64,000 bases of DNA from Harmothoe impar. Taxonomy: Eukaryota > Annelida > Polychaeta > Phyllodocida > Polynoidae. The notes below the pieces were generated by a model that did no database searches, was not told the origin of the DNA, and saw nothing but the letters and a program-made list of their open reading frames with translations. This document shows, one piece after another, positions 22,970 through 35,050 of this stretch; the stretch's first letter is position 1, and every line of letters begins with the position of its first letter. The stretch spans positions 84,716,610 through 84,780,609 of the forward strand of contig OX381707.1 of assembly GCA_947462335.1 (NCBI GenBank). Reading direction: 5' to 3'. The translations under genes were made by a program, and so were the position numbers.

Positions 22970-25900
22970 AGTTAGCTAAAAGGATTTGTGAAATCCAAAT
23001 ATTTGCCTGATAAACTGTTGATATATGTATAAACGTTGATATATGTTATACATTGACATTTACTATAATAGCTAAGCGAAGTGTTGTATTGAAATAATGC
23101 TGGTGTCGGATATTTCCGAGCTGAACAAGTTCTTTCTGTACACCAGGATAAAATAAACGGGATTGATGTATTTACATCATCTCATACTCAAAAAAAACAT
23201 CTGTCTGTAATAGGATCATAGAGACATCCTCAGAGAATATAGGCCAACAGCAACATGGGGTTGAGGACCTCCAGAGGCTGCATGTTAAAAGCAACATCTC
23301 TTTCCACTAGTGTTCATTTTTGAACATCATAATTCAAAATAAGACCCTCCATTTTGTGGCTTTCACCCTCAGTGAATGCAACTTTTATTCTGTCTAATGA
23401 TGAAATGGAAAATGCTTCTTCTTTGCCTTTTTCAGTGCATATGGTTATTCCTAACTTCCTCCAGCCTCTGCCCTCAAACTTCTTCAAGAGAAAAATGGTC
23501 CATCAGCCTCTAGGCCTAAATCAATGCAGTCTATTCTTCAAAGAATGATTTGTAGCCCATACAATGGCTACCAATCAGAAACTCACTCCTCCATTACTTC
23601 TCCAATGATGGCCATGCTGAGAGAAGTCCAGTATAAGGATGTATAGTCCCACGGATGAGAGGGGGAGATAAGTGAGGTGGTCCAGTGGCAAGAGTGCCCT
23701 GAGGCAGTAGCTCTTGGGTTGACTCAGTAGGTGCCACTGGTCTCCAATCTGCTCTAGATCCTTGGACATCCTCCAGTCTTTGACTTCCTGAATGGGATGA
23801 CACAGAAGCTTTGGTAATCATACCGTTTAAACTATGTCTCTGTGTAGTTTCATGGCAAGATGTCTGGTCTGCATAGCCGGTCACATTGTTAGCTGGCTGT
23901 TATGGTGCATTCTCGGTTAAGGCGTTATATTGTAAGACCTATACAGATATTTGATTTATTTTTTGAACAAAGCCTGTGTGGGCATCATGTCTAAGAATGG
24001 ATAGGTAAATACCACCATTGGACTGATACACTATTATTTGGTTCACCAGTACTCATTACAGCTTCACCAATCAGCAGTTCAGCAGAAATGTTGCAAAGAA
24101 CCCTACTCCTTCATGCAACTAGAATGTACAGAAAAGGTGGTTGATTATATCACCCAGTCTTGAGTTGGACTTGATTAGTGTCTGCCTCATCAAGATTCTT
24201 CTATCAAGCAGTATACTCCAACCGTTTTCACACTTTTAGCAAATTTAGTCATTGTACTGAAATAAGAAGGTGTAGCAATAAATCAGGCCTGACCTCAAAT
24301 ACTACATTGAACACTGTGTGCTGATGTCTCTGCTAGAGACTATTAACATCTGAGACGTAACATAAATTCTGGAGTGCCTTCTGCTATTTCTTAGTTGGCT
24401 TTTCCTTCATTGCATCATTTCATTACGTGCCGTTCCTTTAATTCTAAAACAACTATATGCCACAGTAACAAGAGAATTACAGAGTAGACATAGAGGGTCA
24501 TCTTTTACCCCCCTGATCATAGGGTCAGTTTGAGTGGCACATAGATAAACTTGAACCTGAGACTGCCCTTCCTCTGATCAGCATATGGCAGTGCAAGGCT
24601 CACACAGGATCTGAGATGCAACACCCAGACTGCCATTAGGCTATATTAAGATATGGCAATATGACGACTGCTGCTTGGTGGTGGGCGTGGGTGTCTGCTT
24701 ACTGTGTGAGTATCTGATTAGGGTGCAACATGGGTAAAAGGGAATGTTAGAAAGGCTAGTACACGGGACCCTACACATGAGTCTCATACAGCTGACGGAC
24801 CCTGCATAACTGTAGTAGTGTTGTAGTTAGGTTTTCAAAGAGTGTAGAATCTGATCATCACTTTAATGATACCGATGAATTTGTATTATATTTATGTTGA
24901 CATTTCCTTTGGTTCTATCTATCCTTACAGATATCAACTTTTTTCAAAGTTACTAATTTTTATTGATACTATTAGTGTCACTAAAGAATTATAAAATTGA
25001 GATAATCTTCTAATGAATTGTCATTGATGGTTTTTGTAACATATAAGATAGATAGTTACTTCAGATTTCACTTTGGCATTTCAATAATTTGGCAAAATAA
25101 CACATCATACCAAATGTATTTCTTGTTGAAGTGAGAAGCTTCCCTAAACATGCAGGGAATAAGGACAGAGGCCAATCAAACTGTAAGTGTGTCTCTGTAA
25201 GATTACTCAGGACATGCTCCATAGAACAGCCTAGCTATCATTAAAGCTGCCCTAAAACATGAAACTCAACAGAGCTTATATCCAATTTCTTAGAGGGGAG
25301 AGCCACTAGAGCAGTAAATCCTTTACAAGTGAAAGATGTGTGTCATGAGAATTTTATGAGAATTTTATCAGGCATTGTCTTTCCAATGTTTTCTCAAGGA
25401 TGGATATCAATTGAATTTAAACATTTAATGGGGGCTATGTTTTTTTTATTTCTGTTAAGTAAGAAAGAAAAAGCCTTAACAACTTGTAGTAAAATCAGTG
25501 TTTTGGCAAGATATGAGCACTTTATTTTCCTCACTGCTCTTCTTTCACATTTTACTCAAATAATTTCGATGGTTTTAGACATTTTTAGATACTAGATGCT
25601 TGATACATTTTTAACATCTCATTAGTACCTCAAGAAAGCCTTTCAGGATTGTCTTTCTCTTTGTTTTTACAATAAAAAAATAAACAGCCGCTACAAATAA
25701 AGATGACATGTTTCTCTCAGGTTACACACTTTTCAGCCAATATCCTTGATTGTGGTGAACTTTCACTTCATAGTTCATGGCCTTTTAAATCCTTTCTTGA
25801 GTTGAATCATCAAGGCCCTGCCTAAAGTACCATCGATATAGTAGTTTGGTCTATCCATCATAACTAAAGGTGACCTATCAAGTCAGCCTTTAATCAGACT

Positions 25901-27450
25901 ATAGCTAGACATGGACCCTGCAGTAGCATGGTTGGAAGGTTAACAGTATAGGCCTACATTTAGAAGGTCTCTGCTTTAACCCCCACTAGAACTATCACTA
26001 AACGCTTTATCTACATTTCATTCAAGCAGAGCCAAATGAGCTATGATTTTAAAATGTATGATACTAGCTTGCCAGTTTAGCTGTACTGCAATTGTAACTG
26101 TAAAGAAAGTCTTTGAATAACCAACCTCTAGACTGTTCTAGTTCTCCATTTTGCAGTAGCACGCTCCTTAATTATCAAAGGGATGATACTGATAAGATAG
26201 TTATGCCATACTGCAAATGCACCTGTAAAGAGGATATTTTGAATAACTAACCTATAAAATGATTTGGGTCTTAATAAGCTCCCTCAAAAGTAGAAACTCT
26301 TCTCATGTCTCATTAACAATGGCAGTGGTGGTGCCTGGTCCCCATACCTGTCCAGACAGCAATCTCTGAACGGACAACCTCCAGGCTGCTTTATTGTTCC
26401 ATCTGTAACACCAAACCATGTCAAACCTCCTTAGTGTCTCCCCAACTGGAAAGCAGAGATAAGTATCTTAATAATTTAAATCATTTGGCAAGCAGTCTTT
26501 AGAAGCCCTCACAAATATTCAATTTCAGTCCATGAAATTGTAGTTGCATCTTTTGAAGCTGATGAGTAGATTGTCTGAGGATAAACTACTTTATTTTCTG
26601 GATGCTATAATGTAAAGTTTTACTATGTTAATCCCTCTCTTGCCCAAAACTTTCCCTCAGTAGATATACGGGATGTAATATTTGGTTCTGTCAGCCACTA
26701 TCATTGAGCAATTCCCCAGACTACTCACACACATTAGAATCACAATAGCTGAGAATGTCAGTGACAATCAGTCAGCAATTTCCTGGGTGCTGCTCCATTC
26801 AAAGCAAGACACCAACTTCCTCGGCCTCATCTTCACGTGGAATGCCTTTCTATGCATTGATGCATTGATTGCTCATTGGATTACAGAAGTATGTAATTTT
26901 TTACTTTTGCTATTTGCTGTGAACAGGGAAATATACAGATATATAACTCCTAAGAATTATCTGCCACAAAGAAAGAAAATGTTGAAATGTGACTTAAATG
27001 TCAAGAACTCTAACATTGATATAATCTAAAAGATGTATTTTAGATGTCAACCCTTTATAGTTAACACCTCTTTGATATAATGGAGTAAAGCCTGGAAGGT
27101 CTACTACATTTAGAGGTCATGACCTTTAAGGCCCTCGCTTAAGGTAGGTTGTTCTGCTGAGACGTCCAAACAGACACAATGACCACCATCTACCCTCAGT
27201 AAATAAGCACAGAGCTTTTGTTTCTTTACCCAAATTAATGTAACAACACAACAACAAAGCATATCAAATAAATTCAGATTTAAAAGTTCAGCAAATCATA
27301 TTCCTGACGCAACAAGTGTTTACCACATATCAGAAAACCTCTCTGTTGTCTTGAGTAAGAATTAGGCGACTGCTTTCTTTGACTCACTGAAGTCTAGCAG
27401 GGCAATAAATGAAAAAGTAAATCTTACATGAAGAAATATATGCAAAGAAT
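22970..27450. repeat. Unit 1, subunit C (non-coding tandem duplicate)
   Basis: Colinear with 55.2-60.3 kb. For example, 23560-23800 matches 55310-55560, 23940-24060 matches 55700-55800, 24960-25360 matches 56330-56750, 26280-26700 matches 58830-59290, and 27050-27440 matches 59750-60303. About 23100-23160 resembles 46315-46380. No gene is supported. The 26682-27029 frame (115 codons) is not conserved as an open frame in the paralogue. Confidence 0.7.
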
Positions 27451-29876
27451 ACAATACCTGTTTTGAATTTTCCCTTTTACTTTTCTATTCGAAATAGTAT
27501 GTGCTGGAGAACTTGAACTTACCCTATATCCTGAATATAAAGGTGAGAGAGAGCATAGATTTGATAGATTTGGATGAGGCCATGGAAGGGTAAATGTGAC
27601 AGAGTGTCATTTTCATCCTCTTAAAATATCACAATTATTTTCATGTCACAAGAACCCACTATTGTAGATCCTGCTCACCTCCCCAGGTGTCTCTACATGT
27701 CTCCATGACAATGTGCTGACATCACATGATGGATCTCCCTCTTTGTTATGTAAATGAACCTCCCAATGTGACACTCAACCAATAGCTGCAGCCCCTGCGT
27801 CTTAGTGTGCAGCTTAAGGTGTCAGGACACTTAATCTCTGTGACTTCACAATGTCAGATTAGATCTCTGATACAGTGGTTTTTTGTAATTTTTAAAGGCA
27901 GGATCTACGCTTTAGCGAAACATTGCTATCATCAAGTATCAAGTATTTCTGCGATCAGCAATCATCATGGTAAAGCAGATATCTGTAACCATAGATATCA
28001 CATCAAGGTGAGTGATAGTCTAGTAAACCACAACCACAACTACTGCAATCACTCCCTCCTCTACAGCTGCTGCTGTCACCATAGCACTGCCCAGCTAACA
28101 AAAACATAACGTAATAAAATTTCATATAACGTTATGCCATAGTAAGGAGCTTTAGAGAAACGTTATTTAATGTTATACAACGTTATAAAATGTTGTATAA
28201 CGTTTTTTGTTTACTTGGTGCAGCAGTATTCGCCTTTTCTGCTTCTCTAGTAAATGATTATTGCATTATCAGCCCAAACTAGGGTTCTCCTTGCTTTTCT
28301 TTAGAAGTCTATGCCTTGGAGGCTCTGGTTCATTGATTCAGCCCACATGATTAACCCCCATCATACAATACAAGTGATCAGACTAGTGTACCATGTGCCA
28401 GGCATGTCAACCATGTAATTAAGTCTTCAGTGCCATGAAGAGAAGGGTATATAGCTAGCTGTGATTAGTGTACCAGAGACCTCTTTGCTTTGTACTCTTA
28501 TCTATTTAAGTGTGAGTGATGTGTTTTCCTGACTTGGTGGGTCCATATCCTGTCTCTGTGTAGCAGCTTTGGAGCTTTAACTTTAGGGATAAAACTGTTC
28601 AATAATTATTCAGAGGGAATTCCTTCTTCAAACTGAAATTTCAATTCTTCTCATTAATTCTTCACTATGTAGAGTTCGTCTTTATGTAATTCGATTAAAT
28701 AAGGACTCTAACCGCAGTTTTCATGTAGAGATGCAAAGAAAGAAGTTGATTATGACTTCACCCTGTACAATTAAGCTAATAGTTGACATTCCGTCTCATT
28801 CTGGTCTTTCAAGTAGCAAACGGTACTTTCATACGATCAATCACAGTCAGAGACCTGAGAAGGTCTGCCAGAGCAAGGGGGTGAGGGGGTTAGTGCCAAC
28901 CGCTGTTAGTACTTAGGGCAGAAAAGTCAGCATGAAAGTTCTTTACCCTTTCTCAGCCACTTATTCCTTATATTGTTAGTCAATGCCATGCCATTAGCAG
29001 CACCTGCCATGCCTGCTGCAGAATGCCCTTCCCTTAGCTGGGGTTACAAAGCCCTGTGTCCTGTTAGTGCGAGGGATAACGCTCCTGTATCACATCCACC
29101 TCAGACTTCCTATTCCTCAATGCTGTATGAGACCAAGTTGTTAATTGTACTAAGGACAGAAAAGTCAGCACAAAAGTTATTTAGCCTTTAATGAGACTCA
29201 TGCATAAATAAATAAGCCAAGATGACAAATAGTGATGTTTCTTCTACTGACTACTAATGGGGCAGAGACTCAGAATTGGAAAATAAATGAATTAATTGCA
29301 TACAGCAATGTATTACTCTGGATTATTGTACCCAATTTCCACAGTTTTTGCTGGATGCATCTATAGAGATGACTGTACGTTAAGTATAATTAGACTGACA
29401 CTCATCTCAAAGGATCTTTTGTTACTCTTCAAGGACCAACCTTCAGCTTCATATCATTCATCCCAAGCAGACAGTGCAGGTGAGCAATTGAAACGGACAC
29501 CCTACTAGAATGGAGACTTTTTGTAAATTACATATACTGAGCAGTAGGGGCAACAGGGGAGGTGAGAGAGGAAAGCAATGCTTCTATACAGGAGCTAACA
29601 TGAGCTCGGATATTAGAAAGGGAAATACCAGAGATTGATAGCTGGCTGTGTAGTTTTCATTTTCACTTTCAAGAATTGAAGAACAGATGGAGTAAAGCTT
29701 AAGTATCCCTTAACTCTGTTCCTTTCGTGTTGTTAATATTAAGGAAAGTACATGGCCCATTCACTATTGTCGTTCAGGGTAAGTTAAATTATGCAGGGTT
29801 AACTTGTCACTCTATTTTGCCTCATCAATAAGGCATCTCAGCTTAGACAGTACCCGTCCAGTCTAGCAGAGCTGCT
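27451..29876. other. Single-copy non-coding stretch before the large TIR element
   Basis: This DNA has no partner in the window because the DIRS element interrupts unit 2 at the matching point. It holds a cluster of AACGTTAT-type palindromic repeats at about 28106-28207 and a pair of about 41-bp imperfect direct repeats (28910-28950 and 29150-29190, sharing CAGAAAAGTCAGCA). No gene is supported. Confidence 0.5.
29871..29876. repeat. 6-bp target-site duplication, left (GCTGCT)
   Basis: GCTGCT precedes the element end AGTAGTATAG and recurs at 39182-39187 right after the mirror-image end CTATACTACT. The right flank is itself a GCTGCTGCC repeat, so some chance matching is possible. Confidence 0.6.
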
Positions 29877-30345
29877 AGTAGTATAGTATGTATCGGAACG
29901 GGACTATAGTTAACTACTGTTTATTACTCAATCGACATGCAGCCAATCAGAGGCCTCCATTTGGTCACGTGACCCCCTCATTTGCATAATTACGTAATAG
30001 GCCACGCCCCCTCATTTGCATAATTACGTAATAGGCCACGCCCCCTTGATCACCAGCCAATCAGAGGCTTCCATTTGGTCACGTGACCCCCTCATTTGCA
30101 TAATAGGCCACGCCCCCTTGATCACGTGACCCTTTCATTTGCATAATAAGCCACGCCCTCTTGATCACCAGCCAATCAGAGGTCGCCATTTGGTCACGTG
30201 ACCCCCTCATTTGCATAATAGGCCGCGCCCCCTTGATCACGTGACCCCTTCATTGACATGATAGACCACAACAACATCACGTGACTATCTTTGTTTGTAA
30301 ACAACACCACGTGGCTCTCTTTGTTTGTAAACAACACCACGTGGC
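29877..30345 (+). repeat. Left terminal inverted repeat with clustered promoter-type motifs
   Basis: After about 75 bp of unique end sequence, modules repeat: AGCCAATCAGAGG (CCAAT box), GGTCACGTGACC (palindromic E-box), CTCATTTGCATAAT (octamer), ATTACGTAAT (bZIP-type palindrome) and GGCCACGCCCCC (KLF/SP-type). CACGTG occurs eight times, at 29966, 30080, 30123, 30195, 30238, 30278, 30308 and 30338. The octamer occurs five times. Confidence 0.85.
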
Positions 30346-30422
30346 TCTCTTGTTTGTAAATAAGACCTACTAAGTTTAGGCATAGGCAACAGCAGTGTTT
30401 GTAAATAACGCCTACTATGTTT

Positions 30423-30553
30423 TCAGTCATAGGTGTCTAGAGCAGCAGCAGCAGCAGCATCTTCAGCAGCAGCAGCAGCAGCAGCCGCGTCATAAGTGTC
30501 TAGAGCAGTAGCCACGTCATAGATGACTAGTGCAGCAGCAGCAGCAGCATCTT

Positions 30554-30589
<36 letters not shown>

Positions 30590-31745
30590 CATAGGTGTCT
30601 AGAGCAGGAGTAGCAGGAGCGTCATAGGTGTCTAGAGCAGTGGCAGCAGCAGCAGCAGCAGCATCATAGGTGTCTAGAGCAGGAGTAGCAGGAGCGTCAT
30701 AGGTGTCTAGAGCAGTGGCAGCAGCAGCAGCAGCAGCATCATAGGTGTCTAGAGCAGGAGTAGCAGGAGCGTCATAGGTGTCTAGAGCAGTGGCAGCAGC
30801 AGTAGCAGCAGCGGCAGCAGCAGTAGCAGCAGCAGCATCAACAGTATCTTCAGCAAAAGCAGCAGCAGCCGCGTCATAGGTGTCTAGAGCAGCGGCAGCA
30901 GCATCTTCAGCAGCAGCAGTAGCAGCAGCGGCAGCAGTATCTTCAGCAGCAGCAGCGTCATAGGTGTCTAGAGCAGCAGCGTCATAGGTGTCTAGAGCAT
31001 CAGCCGCAGCAGCAGCAGCATCTTCAGCAGCAGCAGCAGCGGCAGCAGCAGCCTCATCAGCAGCAGTAGCAGCAGCAGCAGCAACATCTTGAGCATCAAC
31101 AGCATCTTCAGCAAAAGCAAAAGCCCGTAACTTAGCATCATGGGCATCAGTCATAGCCGTAACAGCGACACTGCGACTAGCATAAGCAAAACAGGCTATT
31201 TTTTTAGCAGCTGTACAAGCATTAATAGCATTAGCCCTAGCAGCAGCCGCAACAGCGACACTTTTAGCAGACGTTGCAGCATCAGTAGCAGCAGCATCGG
31301 TAGCAAGAGCGGAAACAGTAGCAAAAAGATTAGCAGCACGAGCAGCAGCGGCGAGAGTAACAGCAACGTTGTTAGCAGCATTGGCAACTTCGTATGCTGC
31401 ATGTGTAGCACGAACAGCGATACGAGCTTCACGTTTTGCACGAGCAGCAGCATTAGCTGCAGAAGTAGCCCTCACACTTTCCAGCCACCCGTACGAATCT
31501 TGATAAAAACCAACCTCCTCCTTACGAGCTTCACGTTTTGCACGAGCAGCAGCATTAGCTGCAGAAGTAGCCCTCACACTTTCCAGCCACCCGTACGAAT
31601 CTTGATAAAAACCAACCTCCACCTTGCTACTTGTTGACTCATCAGTAAACATGGACGTCTCCTCATGGGGTGTTGTCGCGGCTCTGTAGTAGTGTTGGGA
31701 TTGCTCACATTCGGTAGAACGTAGAGTGATTCCTGATGACGCCAT
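30423..31745 (-). CDS. Ala-rich repeat protein of the TIR element (unknown function)
   Basis: 440 codons from ATG at 31745 in good context (CAGCATGG). Residues 1-40 are ordinary in composition. Residues about 43-110 hold two near-identical copies of a segment of about 33 residues containing GFYQDSYGWLESVRATSA. Residues 110-230 are Ala-rich with charged and Asn positions. The rest is Ala runs broken by repeats of ALDTYDA and EDAAAA. The DNA is a GCA/GCT-type repeat in the second half, so repeat expansion explains much of the length, but the frame stays open throughout. The end lies next to the left inverted repeat. It could be a long helical structural protein; I do not recognise it. No transmembrane segment or catalytic motif is apparent. 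Confidence 0.5.
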
Positions 31746-32640
31746 GCTGAAGGTGGTTGAAGAAGTGTGTGGGACTCATGTTTCACTCTCGCTTATGTAC
31801 TAGGCTCCGAGATAAGCTTCTTAACTCAGGAGGAAAACTCTCAGTAGGAAGGCGACCGGCTGTCTACCTGTGTAGGCGCGGGTTCGTTACATCTTTAATC
31901 CTGTTCGACCCTCCGAGGAAATACATGAAAAAAACAAAAGACTCGAATCCGCAGACAGTAGGAAGCTATAAGGAGCTTAACTCGTGTTTGATTTAAGCTG
32001 TCTACCACACGCACGCGCTTGTAGTCACAGCTAGAGTGGCAGACTTCTGTCCGCCCGCTGGCGCATGACAATCGACTTTAGACACCCCCTGTAGTTTTTT
32101 TTTTTTGCATACACAGTTGACTAGCATCTTAAGCTGTTACTCAGCTATAAGCCCATATACATGTAACGCGCATTACTCTTCTTTATGGTAATTATCAGAT
32201 CGATTTAAGGGTGGAAAGGGCTTAGGTGATGTAGATCCCTCTCTAGCTGAAAACAGGCTTAGGCTATAGCATGTAGGCAGCTGGCCGCGTTAAACATCCC
32301 TGTAGTTTTTTTGTATACACTCTCGATCCCCTCTCTAGGTGAAAACAAAAGCTTAGAAGATGAGGTGATCCGGCCACTGGCTGGCGCGTCACACCTGGCG
32401 TTAATCACCCCCTGTAGGCTTTGTATACGCTCTCTAGGTGAAAAACAAAAAAGCTCCCTCCATGGGCTGGCGCGTCACACCTGTCGTTAAAACGCCCCCT
32501 GGAGTCTTAGTATACACAGGTGCCCCGCCTTATCTATTCACCAGCTATAAGCCCATATACGTGTACATGCGATTTTTGATACCCTCTCTGGAATAGGGTG
32601 GGGCTCAAGGTGAAAACAAGATTAGTCCATTCGCTCTCTC
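31746..32640. other. Non-coding segment with degenerate repeats
   Basis: Imperfect repeats of a GGCGCGTCACACCTG-type motif followed by CGTTAA and CCCCCTG recur near 32380 and 32468, with a weaker version near 32060. AGCTATAAGCCCATATAC occurs at about 32142 and 32540. No gene is seen. Confidence 0.5.
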
Positions 32641-32643
32641 AGC

Positions 32644-32651
32644 TATATAAA
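32644..32651 (+). promoter_or_regulatory. TATA box candidate
   Basis: CAGCTATATAAAGAGCC has a clean TATATAAA core. An initiation site would be expected near 32675, about 40-50 bp before the ATGs at 32712 and 32723. Confidence 0.4.
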
Positions 32652-32722
32652 GAGCCTCAATTGTTCTTGCAACAGCACTTCACCACCGGTACACTATCAG
32701 TCACGAGGCAGATGTTTGCGGC

Positions 32723-32758
32723 ATGGGTCATACAGGTTACCTACTAATAGCGGTTTGG
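32723..32758 (+). CDS. Possible first coding exon with splice donor (very short)
   Basis: ATG at 32723 opens a frame reading MGHTGYLLIAVW, a hydrophobic stretch like the start of a signal peptide. It ends at a strong donor (GTGAGT, 32759-32764). It sits about 70 bp downstream of a TATA box. No matching downstream exon was identified, so this is only a hint of a spliced transcript in the element. An upstream ATG at 32712 gives only a short frame. Confidence 0.2.
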
Positions 32759-33396
32759 GTGAGTAGATCACTTTTTTTCCCCTAAAAAACAACAAAAAAA
32801 AAACCACTTATGACTCAGGTATGTATATGTAGCACTGTTAGTGTAAGTACACAGTAGAATCTACTGTACTATAGACTCAGCCCTCTGAAGACGGCGGAGC
32901 GCGTTAATGCGCGGGTCTGTGGCGGCGTCACTTGTTTTTTTATTCTAACTAAAAAGTCAGAAGTCGATCTACGACCTATCAAAGACAAATTTGTGATAAG
33001 TTCAAACTAAATAAGAGACAGTTTGAGCGTCTCTTAGTCGCTGTCAAAGATGCGAATAACGAACGCGCTGAGGGCGGGGTTCAGGTCACGTATAGTTCCT
33101 TGCTCTTTCGTCAGATGGCGCCACAATAGGGGATTTGTACATTCCTACGATGCTCGCGAACATTTCAACGCATAATGAGCTATATAGGCAACAAAGTGTG
33201 CTTCTGAATATATTAAAATATAAAAACAATTCAATATTGTGTATTTCTGATAGAAATGAGGCAGTTTCTTTGAATACCAACTAAACTATAGCGAGATGAA
33301 AAATACCACACCATATCTAAGGCTTTATAAAAGATACATAGGCAGAAACTCTCGCCGAGTCGGTAATCTGAAAAACGAACCAACTCGTTGTGCCAC

Positions 33397-33606
33397 AAGG
33401 GCCCCCATCCAACGGGGGCCTTTTGAGCTCAGTCATGTTGTTTCTCAACACTAGGTGTAATTAATTACGCCCATGTTGAGTAGCATCTACTAACCAACTG
33501 ACAGTGTCAGTTGGTTGGCCCCTTTTTAGGGGCCACACAATAAATAAAGAATAGAGACCTAAGGGAACGTTCACAAACGTCCACCCTTCCTACGGGGTGG
33601 GTGGGT
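33397..33606. other. Cluster of five consecutive hairpins
   Basis: Hairpins in order: AAGGGCCCCC/GGGGGCCTT followed by TTTT (33397-33424); CTCAACA/TGTTGAG enclosing GGTGTAAT/ATTACGCC (33452-33482); AACCAACTGAC/GTCAGTTGGTT with a 3-nt loop (33492-33516); GGCCCC/GGGGCC with a T-rich loop (33517-33534), followed by AATAAATAAA; and CCACCC/GGGTGG (about 33583-33606). Such a run of near-perfect stems is unlikely by chance. It may be a transcription or 3'-end processing region, a structured RNA or a replication structure. Confidence 0.6.
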
Positions 33607-33749
33607 CTTTGGGTTTAGTGACAAAACAGCGACATGTCAGCTCTCTTTTTTTTTTCCAAGTCTACATATTATTTATGATTAAAAAATTTTAAAAAAAACC
33701 ACGATAATAAAGTGCGCTGATCAAAAACTGAATAGAAAAATAACCAAAA
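33607..33749. other. Short spacer, nothing recognised
   Basis: A/T-rich with a T10 run; no feature supported. Confidence 0.4.
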
Positions 33750-35050
33750 ATAGGTTGGTAGCTGATCGGTCGTTGTCACACGGTGCAGAAAATTTACTGC
33801 ATATCGGACCAGGGGGATAGTCTGGCAGCGACCCGCCACCCCGTTCACAAGCTGTGTACAGCACCCCGTTTCTCTTTGTCCATATTGGCTAAAAAAACAG
33901 GACATTGTTGACTTGGCTATTTTACCCGTCTGGGTCTTATTATTTAAACACCTCGTGTTGACCCTGTGGGGCAGCGGGTACATGGAATAAACGTGTCCAA
34001 GTGCACGCTATCTAACACATAACCGAAGGTTACTGAGTTATGTAATAATAGTTATGTAATAATAACTGACCTATGAGGTCGCCAGTCAGTTTGCCGTGAT
34101 TATTTTGACACACTCTCAGTTACTCGTAGCACATCTAATACATAATTAGACTCAGCATCATATAAGACAGTCTCGGCCACGCAGGCTGCATATCGGACCA
34201 GGGAGATAGTCTGGCAGTGACCCACCAGCCCGTCCACAACCTGTGTACAGCACCCCGTGTCTCTTTGTCCATATTGGCTAAAAAAAAAACAAAAAAAAAC
34301 AGGTCATTGTTGACTTTGGCTATTTTACCCGTCTGGGTCTTATTATTTAAATCACCTCGTCTTGACCCTGTAGGGCAGTGGGTATATGGAATAACCGTGT
34401 CCAAGTGTACTCTATCTAACACATAACCAAAGGTTACTGAGTTATGTAATAATAACCACCCTATGATCCTATGAAGGCGCCAGTCAGTTTGCCGTGATTA
34501 TTTTGACATACTCTCAGTTACTCGTAGGGTATCTAATACATAGTTAGACTCAGCATCATATAAGACAGGCTCGGCCACGCCGGCTGCATATCGGACCAGG
34601 GAGATAGTCTGGCAGTGACCCACCAGCCCGTCCACAACCTGTGTACAGCACCCTGTGTCTCTTTGTCCATATTGGCTAAAAAAAAAACAAAAAAAAACAA
34701 AAAAACAGGTCATTGTTGACTTTGGCTATTTTACCCGTCTGGGTCTTATTATTTAAATCACCTCGTCTTGACCCTGTGGGGCAGTGGGTATATGGAATAA
34801 CCGTGTCCAAGTGTACTCTATCTAACACATAACCAAAGGTTACTGAGTTATGTAATAATAACCACCCTATGATCCTATGAACACGCCAGTCAGTTTGCCG
34901 TGATTATTTTGACATACTCTCAGTTACTCGTAGGGTATCTAATACATAGTTAGACTCAGCATCATATAAGACAGGCTCGGCCGCGCCAGCCGCATATCGT
35001 ACCAGAGGGATAGTCTGGCAGCAACCCGCCATCCCGTCTACAATCTGTGT
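33750..35050. repeat. Three tandem copies of a 390-400-bp repeat
   Basis: The marker CATATTGGCTAAAA occurs at 33881, 34270 and 34668 (spacings 389 and 398). Each copy also holds GTCTGGGTCTTATTATTTAAA and GTTACTGAGTTATGTAATAA. The second and third copies are most alike, and the last is cut off near 35050. Poly-A stretches after the marker vary in length. Short open frames on the minus strand are by-products. Confidence 0.85.

Noticed and set aside
26682..27029. 115-codon plus-strand frame
   Set aside because: Starts at a non-ATG codon and is disrupted in the colinear paralogue around 59.2-59.7 kb.
30194..30430. 78-codon minus-strand frame ending inside the left inverted repeat
   Set aside because: Consists of translations of the CACGTGG repeat units; no independent support.
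31140..31637. 165-codon plus-strand frame (Ser-rich) opposite the Ala-rich gene
   Set aside because: Shadow of the trinucleotide-repeat coding strand; GCN repeats give open frames on both strands.
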